The notes: generated by a model from the letters alone, not told the origin. A DNA stretch of 64,000 nt from Pseudonocardia sp. TRM90224 (GCF_021245725.1 NZ_JAJGSX010000001.1:1-64000); one strand, 5' to 3'. Positions 30,101-31,940 are shown, numbered from the stretch's first letter. Program-made: numbers and translations.

Positions 30101-31940
30101 CCGCACCATTGGACTGTGCTTCCGGATTATGGGCGTCCGCATTGTGTTCCCCGAGCCACGCCGCAAGCTCGTCCCCGCCACGGCGGTCAGCACTGCCGCC
30201 TTCGTCGCCCGCCAGCTCCTCGATCCGCCGGGCGAGATCAGCACCCTGTCCCGTCAGCCGATCACGCAATTCCTCGGCCTGCTCGGTGAGTTCCGCAACT
30301 CGGCCCTCGACCCGCTCGCGCAACCGATCGGCCCACTCGGCACCATCGGAATCCGGGTCACCACGGTGCTCCCCGAGCCACGCCGCGAGCTCATCGCCAC
30401 CACGGCGATCGGCGTTGTCACCGTCGTCGCCGCGATCGCCCGCCAGCTCCTCCATCCGCTGGGCGAGATCAGCGCCGTCACCGGTCAACCGGTCACGCAA
30501 TTCCTCGGCCTGTTCGGTGAGCTCGGCAGCTCGACCCTCGACCCGTTCGCGCAAGCGGTCGGCCCATTCCGCGCCGTCCGACGAATCCCCGTCCTCGTCG
30601 CGGTCACCGGCCCACCGGGAGATCTCGTCCCGGATCCGATCCGACAGATCCGATTCGACATCCGAACGCCCGCGTTCGGTGGCGGTCCGGTCGTCAGTGT
30701 TGGAGTTGGAGTCGGAGTCGGAGTCGCGTGACCCGGCATCCCGAACCCATTCGGGAAGGCGCTCGTCGATGTTGTTGCTCAGCGCGGCCCGAATTCGCTC
30801 GGCCCGATCGCCATTGGCCGAGTCAGCAGTGGCCGAGTCGTCGCCGTTCGAGTCCGAATCCTCGTCGGTGCTCGCCCAGCGGTCCGTGATCCGCTTGTCG
30901 AGCTCCGCGCGAATGCGCTCCGCGAGATCGCCGCCGCGCTCGGTTTCCTGCTCGCCGTCGCCGTAAGCCGCATCGCGCTTCCGGTCGGCGCCGTTGTCCG
31001 CGCCGTTCTCCGGGTCGTTGGCGTCGTTGTCCGCGTCGTCACGTTCGGTCGAGCGCGCCCATTCGGTCGCGTCGTCCTCCGATTCGGGCCGCTGCTTCGC
31101 TTCGACGTTCGACTGCTCGTTGTCATCGGGCTGCGAGTTGTTGTCGGCGGCCTTCGCGGAACGGTCGGAGCGCGCGCCGCGGTCCTCCCGCGGCTCGTCC
31201 GCCTTCTCGTTCCAACGCTTCTCGCTCGATTCCTCGCCGGACCCCTTGTCACCCTTGTCCGCGTTCGAGCTGTACTCGTCCGAGCGCTCATTGTTCGGGC
31301 GATCGTTGTTCGAGCTGCTGCCGTCCGAACGGTTGTCAGCGGCCGAACCGTTGTCATCCGAGCCGTTGTCGTCCGACCCGTTGTCCGAGCCGTTTTCTGG
31401 GTCGCTCTTGTAGTTCGTGTCGTCGCCCGAGTCGCCCGCACTCGAGTAGTTCTCGTTCGAACCGTTGTCGTTCGAACCTTCGTCGTTCGAGCTCGAGCCT
31501 TCCGACTCGTTCCCGTCCGACCCGTTGGACGACCCGCCGGAATCGCTTCCGCCGGAATCGCCACCTCCCGAATCGCCGCCCCCGGAATCGCCGCCCCCGG
31601 AGTCGCCGCCCCCGGAGTCGCCATCGCCGGAATCGCCGGAATCGTCCCCGCCCCCGCCGTTCCCACCGCTGCTTTCGGTGCCCGCGATCGGCATTCCGGC
31701 GGCGCGCTCCTTGCTCGCCTTCAGAATGCTTTGGGTGAACGACACGGCCGGTGCGGCCGCGGCTGCGGGAGTGGCGAGCAGTGCCGCTCCGGCCCACAGC
31801 GCGGCGACCGCAAGGGCGAGCCCGGCGGCCCACCGCAGGACTTCCAGCACAACCTCGACGGGGCGCATGCGCAGCCGTACGACGCGGACGGACACGGCAG
31901 GGCTGGCGCCCTCACCGTGTTCGACCTGGCGTCCGTACAT
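1..31940 (-). CDS. Giant SecA-motor/multi-pass membrane protein, at least 10,646 residues, C-terminus outside window
   Basis: A single minus-strand frame is open from the ATG at 31938-31940 to the left edge, with no stop. The start has an AGGGAG ribosome-binding-like sequence about 8-13 bases upstream and is followed by a basic N-terminus and a hydrophobic segment (residues 33-62). Frame checks at 31.9, 18.5, 18.0, 17.5 and 0.02 kb all give coherent protein. Order of parts: anchor; Ser/Asp/Asn/Gly-rich (about 84-324); coiled-coil repeats (about 447-750); Cys-rich (about 1170-2580); Gly/Pro-rich and helical regions; membrane cluster (about 3687-3877); SecA-like motor (about 4331-5071); multi-pass membrane repeats to the edge. 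The gene avoids TTA, CTA and TCA codons almost completely. Export of the N-terminal half and a cytosolic motor are inferences from order and hydrophobicity. Overall function is unknown; a toxin-delivery, surface-assembly or self-secretion role is possible but unproven. Confidence 0.93.
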   Translation of the reverse strand, partial: MYGRQVEHGEGASPAVSVRVVRLRMRPVEVVLEVLRWAAGLALAVAALWAGAALLATPAAAAAPAVSFTQSILKASKERAAGMPIAGTESSGGNGGGGDDSGDSGDGDSGGGDSGGGDSGGGDSGGGDSGGSDSGGSSNGSDGNESEGSSSNDEGSNDNGSNENYSSAGDSGDDTNYKSDPENGSDNGSDDNGSDDNGSAADNRSDGSSSNNDRPNNERSDEYSSNADKGDKGSGEESSEKRWNEKADEPREDRGARSDRSAKAADNNSQPDDNEQSNVEAKQRPESEDDATEWARSTERDDADNDANDPENGADNGADRKRDAAYGDGEQETERGGDLAERIRAELDKRITDRWASTDEDSDSNGDDSATADSANGDRAERIRAALSNNIDERLPEWVRDAGSRDSDSDSNSNTDDRTATERGRSDVESDLSDRIRDEISRWAGDRDEDGDSSDGAEWADRLRERVEGRAAELTEQAEELRDRLTGDGADLAQRMEELAGDRGDDGDNADRRGGDELAAWLGEHRGDPDSDGAEWADRLRERVEGRVAELTEQAEELRDRLTGQGADLARRIEELAGDEGGSADRRGGDELAAWLGEHNADAHNPEAQSNGAEWADRLRERVEGRAAELTAQAEELRDRLTGEGADLARRMEELAGDRGDGADRSGGDELARWVGEWLGKHSVDGKFSADGESPGGAEWADRLRERVEGRGAELTEQAEELRDRLTGEGADLARRIEELAGDRGADADAPRGGAGGAELARRVVDWAKSFTGRDGDGDRMAEWAERAGEWAERISDRIGTGADGPDDAFDMGRRAAEWAERLQERGAGEFGAGAFGEGGTGGMDGRELARWIGDEQADGWGADSGRGSDRSGEVAELVRQANGWAADVAERAGALREQLDGDVASWLREAAREAGREAGQDGGRDRSGLAEWLGGTPGGELIERVTDWAAGLAEDADRAIDQAREILSRLPDGGDPATVEQLRKRFGSDPTGGGAPAGLEPSGKRQMCAASESCTGVSDEPTTRFASMLSGRGPPAGDEDSEQYRSWYAEQTEKALEGRINTDKSATELEESRKQAAAGTITADELAKRETAHNELSAQAEADKAQLSSNRADLIDEVVDGHRDISARETALAAEEKQVAAGTLAKDVYDRNAAQLDEDRSELYKSTDELRAMTERDRPAGLPTWAPQDGSAAGCGSSGAFVECRSVTDSADHEQESDRCMALAGVSSGCGASTGSGENKASASCVLSGAEQGCGSNASAGENKADGWCSLGQGDCSQSSRADLSGAEADCRTSAGSCRTSGNGVGGGETDPEKAALDGTTTRAVTMTGPEVTGTDKHSGAATATCNAATDGCGTAVRVEVDGGTHSGGRNEALATAEVTCGGGAADCTGTAGTDTKADATATVTTPAPVVRDTAATAPALGEPAAAATAAPATPAPTVENRQVVAGGAANCAVTAGGCKAVSGADAAEGRTEGSGEGGAAVEVNCAAATCKGNGATSTNGKTVAGAAVRETAGSTNCTTAGGDCRAESGSKLGDEPAPRSERTTSALFTAASAGTAEKPATRALTAGSTTKVRVDCNSVDCTGTGAANTSGAASGDITGVRDSTSSTNCSTKGVGGGCDLAGETSVADRAPVSTTKKTDPAAVVAVSGPVAVSTADATIRCEGGRGCGGTATAATSARDTAVSPEARGTSASAECAVDGGDCLGESSSKASSAPDFVVTDPATGKPLAGQPLSGPTSTSSSNATISCEQACTGSVKTTSTAWDGAINAGVPRTSEATATCDGVCELKAASNATTGPGAALAFAGEDAKVNAARLPAGPSAASVAGAAMLCEGTATCSGKVTSSASATDPSVSPDARGSRSEGSCEGVSGGVCQAVTNSGASTGPDANVIVPVVAAKSTANATVSSEQTGEQTGPPAEEPVQGKQGEQPAVPPAPTAPGSSANSGAPTVQGASSWSMADATLDCASGQKCTGTARSSAAGSDGPTAVAGANGARGPPEGVSNSSGSCTGTGGCQVQTSSSAGAGQVVADIVAEQQNETADALAEQAKQAEQDAKKTAQVAARTGATAEQKKLAADAAETAKKAGEAAKQAAELAAKPVTDVPAAMSKSYAQAACAGPRCTAATTGSTSGVAGDAKTAATCTAGKGGCVAASDVTAVVERDSGQPAGAEANAPNLPGYSGSGQTTSEIQCPDKGCTGSLTGSANVVAGPAGQQARSTAEGSTRCDGTTPCQAQITAGSSAAASAPGGEPAQQFAMTNAYVSAGCDDGTESGCATRASSSSEAVGAPQVTASATATCEAAGICEAATGGFAGQFIAETNALCNGTACRTHTEAAADHAGVGGVGTNTARSVTDCVGGTDGQCAGSSRAAANETGAQVAASCAAAEGSTCTFKFSAASTSKSAAGKNSATADASCGTSGAAGAGWCGTSAFASATDGIAEAYAACAGSENAGCSYKWEVTARDSARDPSGSYANAYAHDSGTGGIGGGGGWVWAQAVAGPGFAQANIGCSDLSHCDRRYKAVSRDEASQFLPPDIGVWGGILSAWRQDTCSGTSGTGCGVSSQAIPGHPQGGVGSCFGDCSHYHGDGDSTFTPTVPPLQPVVVWVPEGGPGSGNGPGVVGPDGKLQGQIHGGEGACDAAGNCTITVKGPGNGDAGSKTTTCRAPCTVTGANGQQITVTATYGERNGNPRPTGTKDITVTNPVVIGQPATDRVVGTQEAVSYRDEQGRGYWKVVGAPGNPYRGEVYDGRSGSTIKFEPQVPNAPLPKGPVTNSGSFANPMGAPFQFTCAGGCAGKVSNPDIGHGVWTDTIKIADTNKALTGRDGFGHAANLSFKGFGEVTTAEGDVIKAAGNGIKPDGTWTTIITRNPFNNFYDFKVEGGQTGSIWLGPEGYGIEQREASHTVMLTTEQILAMKKAGIPIPIEGDLLDRAGAKLNGVHIPDLEAGTANGIEAVGSADPTKPGTITCEGDCKLTRPKGMVQPPDCPNCRIVEQVAPAGTNGQGLGGAMTNLGGTTQKWVDPFGNERQCGKIDCNVVFQFGPGGGSDCRGDQLGCTGRNVLGQTIEPVSEADAKQRQTVPSTEGVQLFPTVDAAGKITGNSGIGCRGGLGSCKSSDPTVKDLGWIGDPDESWRIVLDPTATRPAQDTQVDKELANYLGLPAGAPLPELSNAALRELQKQDPAKAKEYLDKRTPMGSLERGLSSIKVTSTLSQLDVTSQQLQQKFPQLQEALAKQRAANEGGLTATEERDLKPYLDVIDKAAAESRGFGDARAVIDGITTLSQQTLTGAREQQLGGDPTLPGRLGAPGNTPEDRKKAAEQGLNGLGFDERGKPLAPPLSPADQAKADAAQIASLSLVPRRKAINERTAAYNAEVGRLKDSKNVQLADVVRMEQELAAITAIKDGIAGVEGRLPKPVQLGTTSLQDRRNADLEFADSAGDPAMAARLRQWGGLLTEATALQEQMAASGDPRQVKLADQYKQLTGLAELNYNTIARDRGARAPTSLLDDMALPSTGRPDAYLAMRSAYFKPQYDAVTDALKIKFLDQGGLAGDPFIGRTPADRRAQFASQGAPDLVIGERLAERTLTPKDLEALSSNTIRNGIKGFAKDGAKIHELIELYVDPTTGELSGMPIQRVTNTDGSERFFAPDGSYFNNKWDFRVQNDLFREDTRLLGAADWSKTAAGEIRLENVSGKYVSGWDKAKGWVFTGLLVVGTGALIIGSGGTAAPIIGGVLLAGGIAGSSIDAYNTLSARSAHGQSNDIFESPAARGAVFTLVGNGLSVVTLGAAGIGAKLASGAAKMAAAGNALGATSRFTMASRFATTANIVNVPAMGTFAVATVDTINQTVDRWHDMKTGEKIEAVGGIALNIAMLVGPTILKNRMNAKNAGMGPPPGGPPPPPQGGPQGPTVGGGGAGGGGGNPVPAQPPARPPAGQGGGGTGGGGGTGTGASSGAGGKPSGNGTGGQGAGQPETTLPAGTTDTPLGMGDERTGPSTGRGTDDVVGAGTVRVGATETGTTVPASGTQRAVGAGDGQPAAAPTDRQVSVTGQPAPAGTGRAVKPVVEEPGTPSRSQTSAPVPSELAPVARPTTNDPTAAPITGQPGAGRPGTGPRLRVVEPLPTDGQPGTAPVRTGAAPEVAAPTLRVVPEQGGAPTTAVDGVPVPARPGEGVPARTEPLTAADVHTVMDGKPTRDAQAVANELGVTVDELAATMAANPEEFAQFNVVTDTWNGLESRRLTYQRPDGELGMVAAHDGERGTSTPQENGEGAAAAAAGRDEMAALFDELGVDGLGLDGKPLDEAGGSAAGTTKSGGLDGPQVRATDGTGDPAAPTTPVSPAVPASPPSTPAPTPSASTGGFWSRIFSRGSRETREAGQWTSEIAEARSVGERLRAEAFHEDGTPFTRAEEIAQETAERRAQIARVHEAGGTTEAHKAELGQSVGLALESIRREFPGREEGTRAVLTDAQLRAAFELFNKRNGSKGTVVELPPGEGKTFVDVVWGRWASLRSMEPDGTVQPGRGVHHVAPDGELARASAEVGGRIAQRQGEEVGLLRDVSDPEYSVADQNAQYRMSETYGAENPFVFDGIHDRQILAARERVAADAKAEQKSAKFAERNGLEPQPWPKPGEEGSRLSPEDVELAAQQLVQEGRDAVNVDEADSPFVDSPSPFISSRPDQALVRRDETYYAANDIAENMVRGQHYSKFLGRVKLSAAGRRLVAEDTRGATQYQVQQALSISGYVKGKHYLVEGDTVVLLSRITGHQLPGQSLRDGKQQAIQAREGVTIKPEQNTDLTLTRQQHYARYGSVSGMTGTARSGLPTEKGATDYTVKSFGLYGLDVATVPGAHGSKGPTKVLYYASDGAELAATAEMVAQSHREGRPVLAISGSIAETTALANLLRDEYGISYQTVTASADDMMIRPETVGEAGRVGAVTLADLTAGRGTDIKLGGSYDGETVIVLAADRQAAVDAGGLGVVRTMSMSSRIGGQHDGRAGRQGDPGDAVATASLTGELSMKFGDPKVRAQLLAKYEGATKSIDGDPVVEKYFLDAQRNSEKNQFETLKRVLANPTKSDTVVVQTGRAGPRIGDGGGSTTGPAATQVRDAADVVHALNERIAQVRAQIAGALPGAARTAAYTTLAETSQQLGTALADYLAAVGATGPPSAETVAATDLAAVTGELGDVPTLRPTTPAHEAGLTGGNVRTVVSLAAGGRFGEAAAELRRLAGAGAALVDDNGAWPGGGLVRMTAMSAASALERLAAAQDAGVDGDTDRVRFHAAIGALVGVLNALPVDAAVSLEPTEEQVAEHREEAAAYWADRAAMLNEMVTDAEENNTRSPEELAALRALAEDSEIQAELHAEQVAPEEQADDPAATVVEQTEKRAAAVRAVRTARAAAMTALLASLSGLLAGALLDAPDQLTTGLTGISLVAGIGLANAMVKLGRLRGPPRDGQNSIFAPLMAPAPGLPMVVAAFVLATNSLHGSDPSLHVAPVIAGVVVGGLTVRGLYELYKRNGIGAGTSRTLPSGTSSAEAHATAATDEPTQNTTTQNTTTQNTTTQNTTTQNTTTQNAGETSTAGSATAATTPGDATGSAAATTTGEPGTGAPTGDAREGHGTGSNDVGGGQTTSTSATGGATAAGEPGTTTTTTTGTTTTTGTTTATATTDDAGTTVPLVQNAGAPAVPGTPGGPTTGAGEEPTDPTAPTAPAVPAVPAPVAPAPPAPKGVEPGAVAPAAGRRPGSRGPLARALGGIAGGFGFGGGIGVIFGGGSGPAFLFVGLAGAAFALVFAFPGLARARGPPLVALATAVLVLAGTIVLAMPGSSGLALAAAVAMIVSAVLGLAATLLAPARDAGDRLRSLQMNPLLSVVALLMLVPLFGPAVGLEPGAIGELVRDVLAAFGSVPPGVWLLAGVGAVLAVAGVLAVPSGRVGAPTRVVLAVAAPVVVLAAAMGLVLGWPNAVVVTLGVAGAVVVVGVSRMIGLRTVWSVAQVAVIAATAVLVVFPAVRTAVWAQVGPVLGDVVHAVSSVDSLLIGVGALWVISLGRRVLRARAWKKQVAGWADRARAMAPAGAGSAVTGLAVVHAVYELWKATGAPVGTDQVAARIVGGSGAGSPAEVGTLAAALAADVEPLLVSGDGGRSWSPSPMLISLLARGPPGVEAAFLADATFVLPKLDAAGAKASDLSRELFKAVRGLWWQYARTSGRGFRALVPLFLQPARLRELRVATAGLRTARAALRELQAKLAERASLERMQQWRTSGAWWQRQIALRRGGDIVGRLAAIDAELTERLRLLGPKLTYPADVRKLVDEVVALQVTALRAALSEAVLAGFTRKQVEAATGIASVGLVGHYFAKIFGLYSALPSEASKTFTADPEVIGRHYGQSGQWVTDWGSRLAILDPLGNVLYALFGDKLIKSMTAVMITTAAGLLGLSLVSLGGGLPGLLLSTVLIAAWIPTVGPMRARYDLYNPVLPELRAQRSAAIQTWLKTGQMVFIQLMLVGYGILGVGGTSVVAAVVVGAYAVGVFVFLVRSVNPTVETAEPPSIPESVVRSSDKVRSTKGGWARFLFFSNPLGVLLTGLPLYALGGGMVKPMVELFSSGSGGAAVWPLDLVLGAIGVSLVAAMVFLPRAIAVFTSSIWPKLEQPLTQVGKPGADRKDWTGHTRMLIAMTVLGAVMVVAPAGWLWANPALPPMLVLWVLGAVYTGWARVPSSEYAPNSSTTTLINAAKGGAFWVGVSLGNLVMSGPIGRVKDAILARAPPEVVHTLVGDAAERLFWLTVGVAVVQVVWAVGFRKYRIAPWRALEGLLPEAGAKAILEALRNAGFGDIGSMIAAFVHAPRVGKEHLHQRLMDTVVQNAQEQAEIAEVGVVHVLSPAEIKRREELAKKKLDPQQLAAVIAALRVIADDIQSGRGGRLAAWLGIVLAKVRSLPTLIRVLLVAGIPPTVMVALAGDAGAVTERTPELQQLAQSGATPGGVWLLAGVGAVLALAGVLAATGRRVGVLPRMLLAVAAPVVVLAASAGLILGWSVPVVATLGVSGSLLVVGVGRVLGLRTVWSVAQVAVIAATAVLVVFPAVRTAVWAQAGPLLGDVVNAVVTVRGALIAVGVLWAVSLGRRVLRARAWKKQVAGWADRARAMAPAGAGSVVTGLAVVHAVYALWWKATGGRPATVEQVAARIVGGSGAGSPTEVAELAAKLAADVEPLLVSGDGGVSWSPSPMLISLLARGPPGVEAAFVADATFVLPKLDAAKAETKDLSRELFKALRGLWWQHARTSGRGFRALVPLFLQPARLRELRALMGDLRTARAAIRALQEQLRERVELERLRTWQSSGTWWQRRIAARRGGDIGARLAAIDAELAERLRLLDEKLNYPTDIRKLVKDVVDRQTAALRAALSAAVLAGFSRKQAETATGIASLGVVGHYFAKIFGLYSALPSEASKTFTADPEVIGRQYGQSGQWVTDWGSRLAILDPLGNVVYALFGDKLIKKLTVVMITTAAGLIGLSLVSLGGGLLGLLLSTVLIATWIPTVGPMRARFEIYNPVVQELAAQRSAAIQTWLKTGQMVFIQLMLVGYGLIGVGGTSVIAAVVVGIYAIGVFVFLVRSVDPTVETAEPPSIPESVVRASDKVRSTKSGWVRFLFFSNPLGVLLTGLPLYALGGGMVKPMVGLFSSGAGGAAVWPLDLVLGAIGVSLVAAMVFLPRAIAVFTSSIWPKLEKPLGAIGKPRDGRKDWTGHTRMLIAMTVLGAVMVIAPAAWLWATPALSALLVLWVNGAVYTGWGRVPSSAYAPNSSTTTLINAAKGGAFWVGVSLGNLVMSGPIQRVTDAISARAPPEAVWALVGDSGQRLFWLTVGVAAVQIVWAVGFRRYRIAPWRALEGLLPEAGAKAILEALRNAGFGDIGSMIAAFVQAPRAGKEHLHQRLMDTVVQNAQEQAEIAEVGVVHVLSPAEIDRRKELAKKKLSPQQLAAVVTALSTIADDVESGRGGRLAALLGVVLAKVRSLPTLIRVLLVAAIPPAVMVGFAGEAGAVTVRTPELQQVAQAGGTPGGVWLLAGVGAVLAVAGVLAVPGRRIGVPMRVALAVAAPVVVLAASAGLILGWSVPIVVALGAAGAVLVVGVGRALGLQVVLRRGIEELRRQVGHRADSVRDWRESGSPAHRWTFVAVATFAAGMVSSGVYTAATLAPGIHGVGEGVLASATFLGFFLSLVLVAAPWMPVAPNRLGVGALWASAAAFVLFAVAPSTALLWIGAFGLGAAAGVWTLLASSAQGWLNATRAGDPGSVRRTALMVTVVWGGITVVQSGMQTLQTALLPSVGTAAAVSALLVAAAAVLLAVVAPRLPGSRAGRSVVQIEAAPWQMARHRLAQTVAVYSFLGAFTIAPFDALWRAALPASAQGIAWLLPLGLVFGGLVLVVAEQGSQIVAALRNRLSGRRGAAVGSNAVAGNLVEKAPAMFMIALAGVLFAGGFAAWFTQWVLLDPTGGIVAAAFFGEAGTTGMGMAIGAFVAVIAARGGVITPAQVGVVFGLASIAKAAGQYSGTQLGTLLYAAGGWPAVTVQLAVGSLAAVTVAVLLQRRYGAAPRTKQGGRGARVRPVVRRVAQGAAAMGVVAAMVLAPFVTTGAAPILTLVTGAVVLLAAARLYLLGRGATSFLPGPLHGAGSIRGPTRARTHLRIAVVAVTAIVLVFVLVDMASAATLQTTPIAQPGGPSLGVWVLLGTGGLLAVAGTVTVVLMVRSLRARSVGAGSARSPPRNAAQLESALVELSARILGAGAGVQASQQRDVRLSLYRALLPILRNSGKRWMPAQVQAQTFLFARLLLILRELDGNPGEARQEELLASAFELLVGFDRWVPPGRVARWRVQLGASLRFAFGFGAAWALGAIATGYSSLAALLAGSPMDAGLVMPLVSAGFLAGSLLFGPLWDRLPGRTLALRFSMLSAAAYVVFAVVVGWAPVLVFGAAFLLGVATSSFPMLNGNVKRWVGDTTQARWDNGDKPRWLDSVIAVVGTLAGLLTWGALSLPALTSATFSAWATAGSVVVGAGLLWLTMPPALPRSPMLPPAERTGSETAGNPVTRMARKAKDSLRSVPVSLRNKLVQLAALVFGFTAFVQNAFNAVWREALLATGSYNDALLVLFNGGVVIGNLLLLMLFIPADRKNHARRIEALRSGAEFKKADLLGDRAGKFLVTMAVVLGAGALSVLVTALVPVAGLAVWGIGAAALMFNLANAGVGLGVNGLADAKLGKQGAAALAATVVTSALFGMVGAPAAAVVFNAAGWRGVAALMTVVAGLAVWAAVALSRQPDSASTPMGSNDPTPSNTTRGTVPAVRLMVRGAVLMGVVATLGLAPSLMTGAAPTTTQALTSLAAAAVLLAGGRLYLLGRGATSFLPGPLHGAGSIRGPTRARTLLRIAVVAVTTVVLLLVLTGVASAAVQQTAQVGQPGGPSVGVWVLLGTGGVLAVAGVVTFVLKRRSATASTKPTKVTIWRIGRLERWLRGGYRKGETVVLPRAVRDESGGVVGTVVLHPVRGLVRWAARRIGVATLDVYAWVSSGERWVAVDRDTFATVLRIERILAGNPNAELAQLLDAWYRSVFAETTGQFDNPTIRNDAAVFGTGAGTGPAERAELLARAVVIADVLAPDTRVSGPATGRDELAVEFEEVKTAALPSLGSPAAVAWAVWRLAVGLLLRGAGTVTAASVATVVRSGLPAGSPAWMVALVAQLRAHGLGRSRAEAEIGGHLTALAAAGMLDAAGEGRFRLDGILGALLARAPPAAVEALLRNPAALVGLVGAAGVPLADQARALQAVLRGIVLAFATGRGGGRAVRQAVRQAVRQILEPLVALTKVEKEQAELLFAGNATEAELAEVARAVAAARRALELAVAAARDEAAAAGAGPAKLGAAVDSATGVGPREQYTAGHRVSYLLAVAYGTAINLGALYAPRVFAEGAAGVADGVLLARSLAGDAVGIVLWAQALNYLPRRARAVAALLLTAAAFSTFAFVSTPFGYQAAAFALGLASTAWFKVFDQSDAWADVSNLMRRARNEAVSYPTTMIALIGVGQMALLPTMLVVLTVLMHQGLAVAALTGAGLAVIGAVVLGLTVPSQPGVPIRTIAEAGGLRKAAWGAVRDPAKALRDPRIAVTAVAYISGAAMLGVFDDLWPIVVKQENAAQIVQLGLNYGLVTGDLVLLGLAIFGDRATRKARAAGKQQEDFLTRNAMSFLVTVGAFLAFGSLAVVVSQHLLGAPVLGISVNAVFGEAGTTGLILAIMAVVKKLYPGNEEKQTAAKDALQILKSVGRWALGAELGHVIYGLAAWSGASLHIGVTGLLALGATLVVLGMDRGAARPAVGSKVRIAVLVAMAGALATSVVMTWSVPMALGYSAFIADAVAGGAVTLAAVATIRRTTGRAPLFPGAKRLLSGGPFDGWWFLPGGRGPDRALTVAMVVAVVGFAVLRPAIPVPPFGAAVGAAAAVIWGVTGRRPPSGGGTTRPGPAGRANVHPLRLIAAGVWSWVTSARVRRWALLVGTAVALLVILAGSASADDGSGAVASRGWLGPALMLLAGGSVLAAGAWRLREFVRAGGIRGSPVRRGLVVAAVVAGVAILALWFAPAARAQPTSPPPSTTTSTPAPTTPVPTTSTTPVPTTTPVPTTTPVPTTTPTTPVPTTTPTTPVPTTTPTTPVPTTS
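1050..7645 (-). other. Three MFS-like multi-pass blocks in the C-terminal part of the giant protein
   Basis: Three long runs of hydrophobic helices are seen (roughly 6.25-7.65, 4.13-5.50 and 1.05-2.32 kb), separated by soluble helical sections. The middle block has a GPLWDRLPGRTLALR loop, which matches the MFS loop 2-3 signature G-x3-D-R-x-G-R. The first and third share FGEAGTTG within a helix. A segment around 5.84-6.13 kb is repeated near-identically around 3.63-3.93 kb, offset by exactly 2,199 bases (733 codons). Each block is preceded by a GVWxLLGxGxxLAVAG-type helix like the start of R1-R3. Transport activity is not claimed. Confidence 0.65.
7646..7883 (-). repeat. Partial third copy R3 of the large internal repeat
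   Basis: About 80 residues repeat the beginning of R1 and R2: the GVWLLAGVGAVLAVAGV segment, the following Ala/Val-rich helices and the GVGRALGL end. At about 7645 the sequence departs from R1 and R2 and enters a different membrane block. This marks the breakpoint of the tandem duplication, and shows that the unit boundary is a membrane-helix module that can join to other blocks. Confidence 0.8.
7884..11087 (-). repeat. Large internal repeat R2 of the giant protein (about 1,068 residues)
   Basis: The second tandem unit, closely similar to R1 along its length, including LGLRTVWSVAQVAVIAATAV, the APAGAG-containing helix, the GSRLAILDPLGN section and the block before its C-terminal boundary. 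Its start core cagcaaccacac lies at 11070, and the equivalent core of the partial third copy lies at 7866, a spacing of 3,204 bases or 1,068 codons. Both protein and DNA similarity are high, so the duplication is either recent or kept similar by gene conversion. Confidence 0.85.
11088..14285 (-). repeat. Large internal repeat R1 of the giant protein (about 1,066 residues)
   Basis: The first of two tandem units. It begins with a PGVWLLAGVGAVLA membrane segment (DNA core cagcaaccacac at 14268), continues with more hydrophobic helices, then a soluble helical section, then a multi-pass block. A conserved section with GSRLAILDPLGN and an FGDK loop lies in the second half. Spacing to the matching core of R2 is 3,198 bases, exactly 1,066 codons. 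The hydrophobic pattern resembles an MFS-like bundle, but I cannot assign a transporter family. Confidence 0.85.
15286..15360 (-). repeat. Five perfect 15-bp tandem repeats encoding Thr-Thr-Thr-Gln-Asn
   Basis: The plus-strand unit tgggtcgtcgtgttc is repeated five times exactly, with a partial sixth unit following at 15361. It encodes a Thr/Gln/Asn pentapeptide repeat in the linker between the post-SecA helical region and the first large membrane block. The surrounding linker (about 14.8-15.4 kb) is Thr-, Gly-, Ala- and Pro-rich. Identical copies at the DNA level suggest recent slippage or expansion. Confidence 0.95.
16730..18950 (-). other. SecA-type translocation ATPase domain inside the giant protein
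   Basis: Residues about 4331-5071 align by eye with the SecA motor. Walker A is PPGEGKTF (K4483 at 18492-18494). The DEAD box is DEADSPFVDSPSPF (D4645 at 18006-18008), matching SecA's DEVD plus the following conserved tract. A preprotein cross-linking-domain-like section leads into SGMTGTA (M4798 at 17547-17549). Then come TAGRGTDIKLGG near residue 4928 and DGRAGRQGDPGD near 4980, followed by a helical-scaffold start, DAQRNSEKNQFETLK. All nucleotide-binding motifs appear intact. Compared with housekeeping SecA there is an insertion of some 60 residues between Walker A and DEAD, and the C-terminal scaffold, wing and zinc finger are not recognisable. Homology is strong; substrate and activity are unknown. 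Confidence 0.9.
20310..20885 (-). other. Membrane cluster before the SecA-like motor in the giant protein
   Basis: Residues about 3687-3877 contain four or five hydrophobic stretches rich in Gly, Ala, Val and Ile, separated by short polar turns such as SIDAYNTLSA. This cluster separates the presumably exported N-terminal half from the ATPase. An odd number of membrane crossings here would put the motor in the cytosol, where ATP is available. A Gly/Pro/Thr-rich linker of nearly 300 residues follows (about 19.45-20.31 kb). Confidence 0.6.
24200..28430 (-). other. Cysteine-rich extracellular-like region of the giant protein
   Basis: Residues about 1170-2580 carry dozens of cysteines in short paired patterns such as CxG-x(n)-CxGT, spaced irregularly within Thr/Ala/Ser/Gly-rich sequence with little hydrophobic core. 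Such frequent pairing suggests many disulfides or a metal-rich repetitive surface structure outside the cell. Around 25.63-25.88 kb the pattern is broken by an Ala/Lys/Glu-rich helical stretch of roughly 80 residues. I do not recognise a named domain family. Confidence 0.7.
29690..30600 (-). repeat. Four tandem coiled-coil-like repeats of 77-85 residues in the giant protein
   Basis: The protein motif EWADRLRERVEGR, then ELTxQAEELRDRLTG, GADLAxRxEELAGD and a variable Asp/Gly-rich joint ending in WLGEH or similar, occurs four times in succession. The shared DNA core cacgcaattcctcgg lies at 29771, 30026, 30263 and 30494, giving unit lengths of 255, 237 and 231 bases. All spacings are multiples of three. 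Heptad-like spacing of Leu and Ala with many Glu/Arg pairs suggests amphipathic helices or a coiled-coil stalk. Related, more diverged helical sequence continues to about 28.5 kb. Confidence 0.85.
30968..31690 (-). repeat. Ser/Asp/Gly/Asn/Glu low-complexity region of the giant protein
   Basis: Residues about 84-324 are almost entirely Ser, Gly, Asp, Asn, Glu, Arg and Lys. They begin with GGGDS-type repeats (DNA repeat of 12 bases around 31560-31640) and pass into SDDNGS-like and charged stretches. No fold is expected; it looks like a flexible acidic spacer or wall-spanning linker after the signal segment. Its base composition is visibly less GC-rich than the rest of the gene because of the Asn, Lys and Ser codons used. 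Confidence 0.8.
31752..31940 (-). other. N-terminal signal/anchor segment of the giant protein
   Basis: The first 63 residues contain several arginines (residues 19-26), then a long hydrophobic run from about residue 33 to 62 ending in an Ala-rich stretch with Thr-Pro-Ala. This is the layout of a Sec signal peptide or an uncleaved signal anchor. The Ala-rich end could be a signal peptidase I site, but I cannot decide between cleavage and anchoring. It implies that the following Ser/Asp-rich and Cys-rich regions are outside the membrane. Confidence 0.75.
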
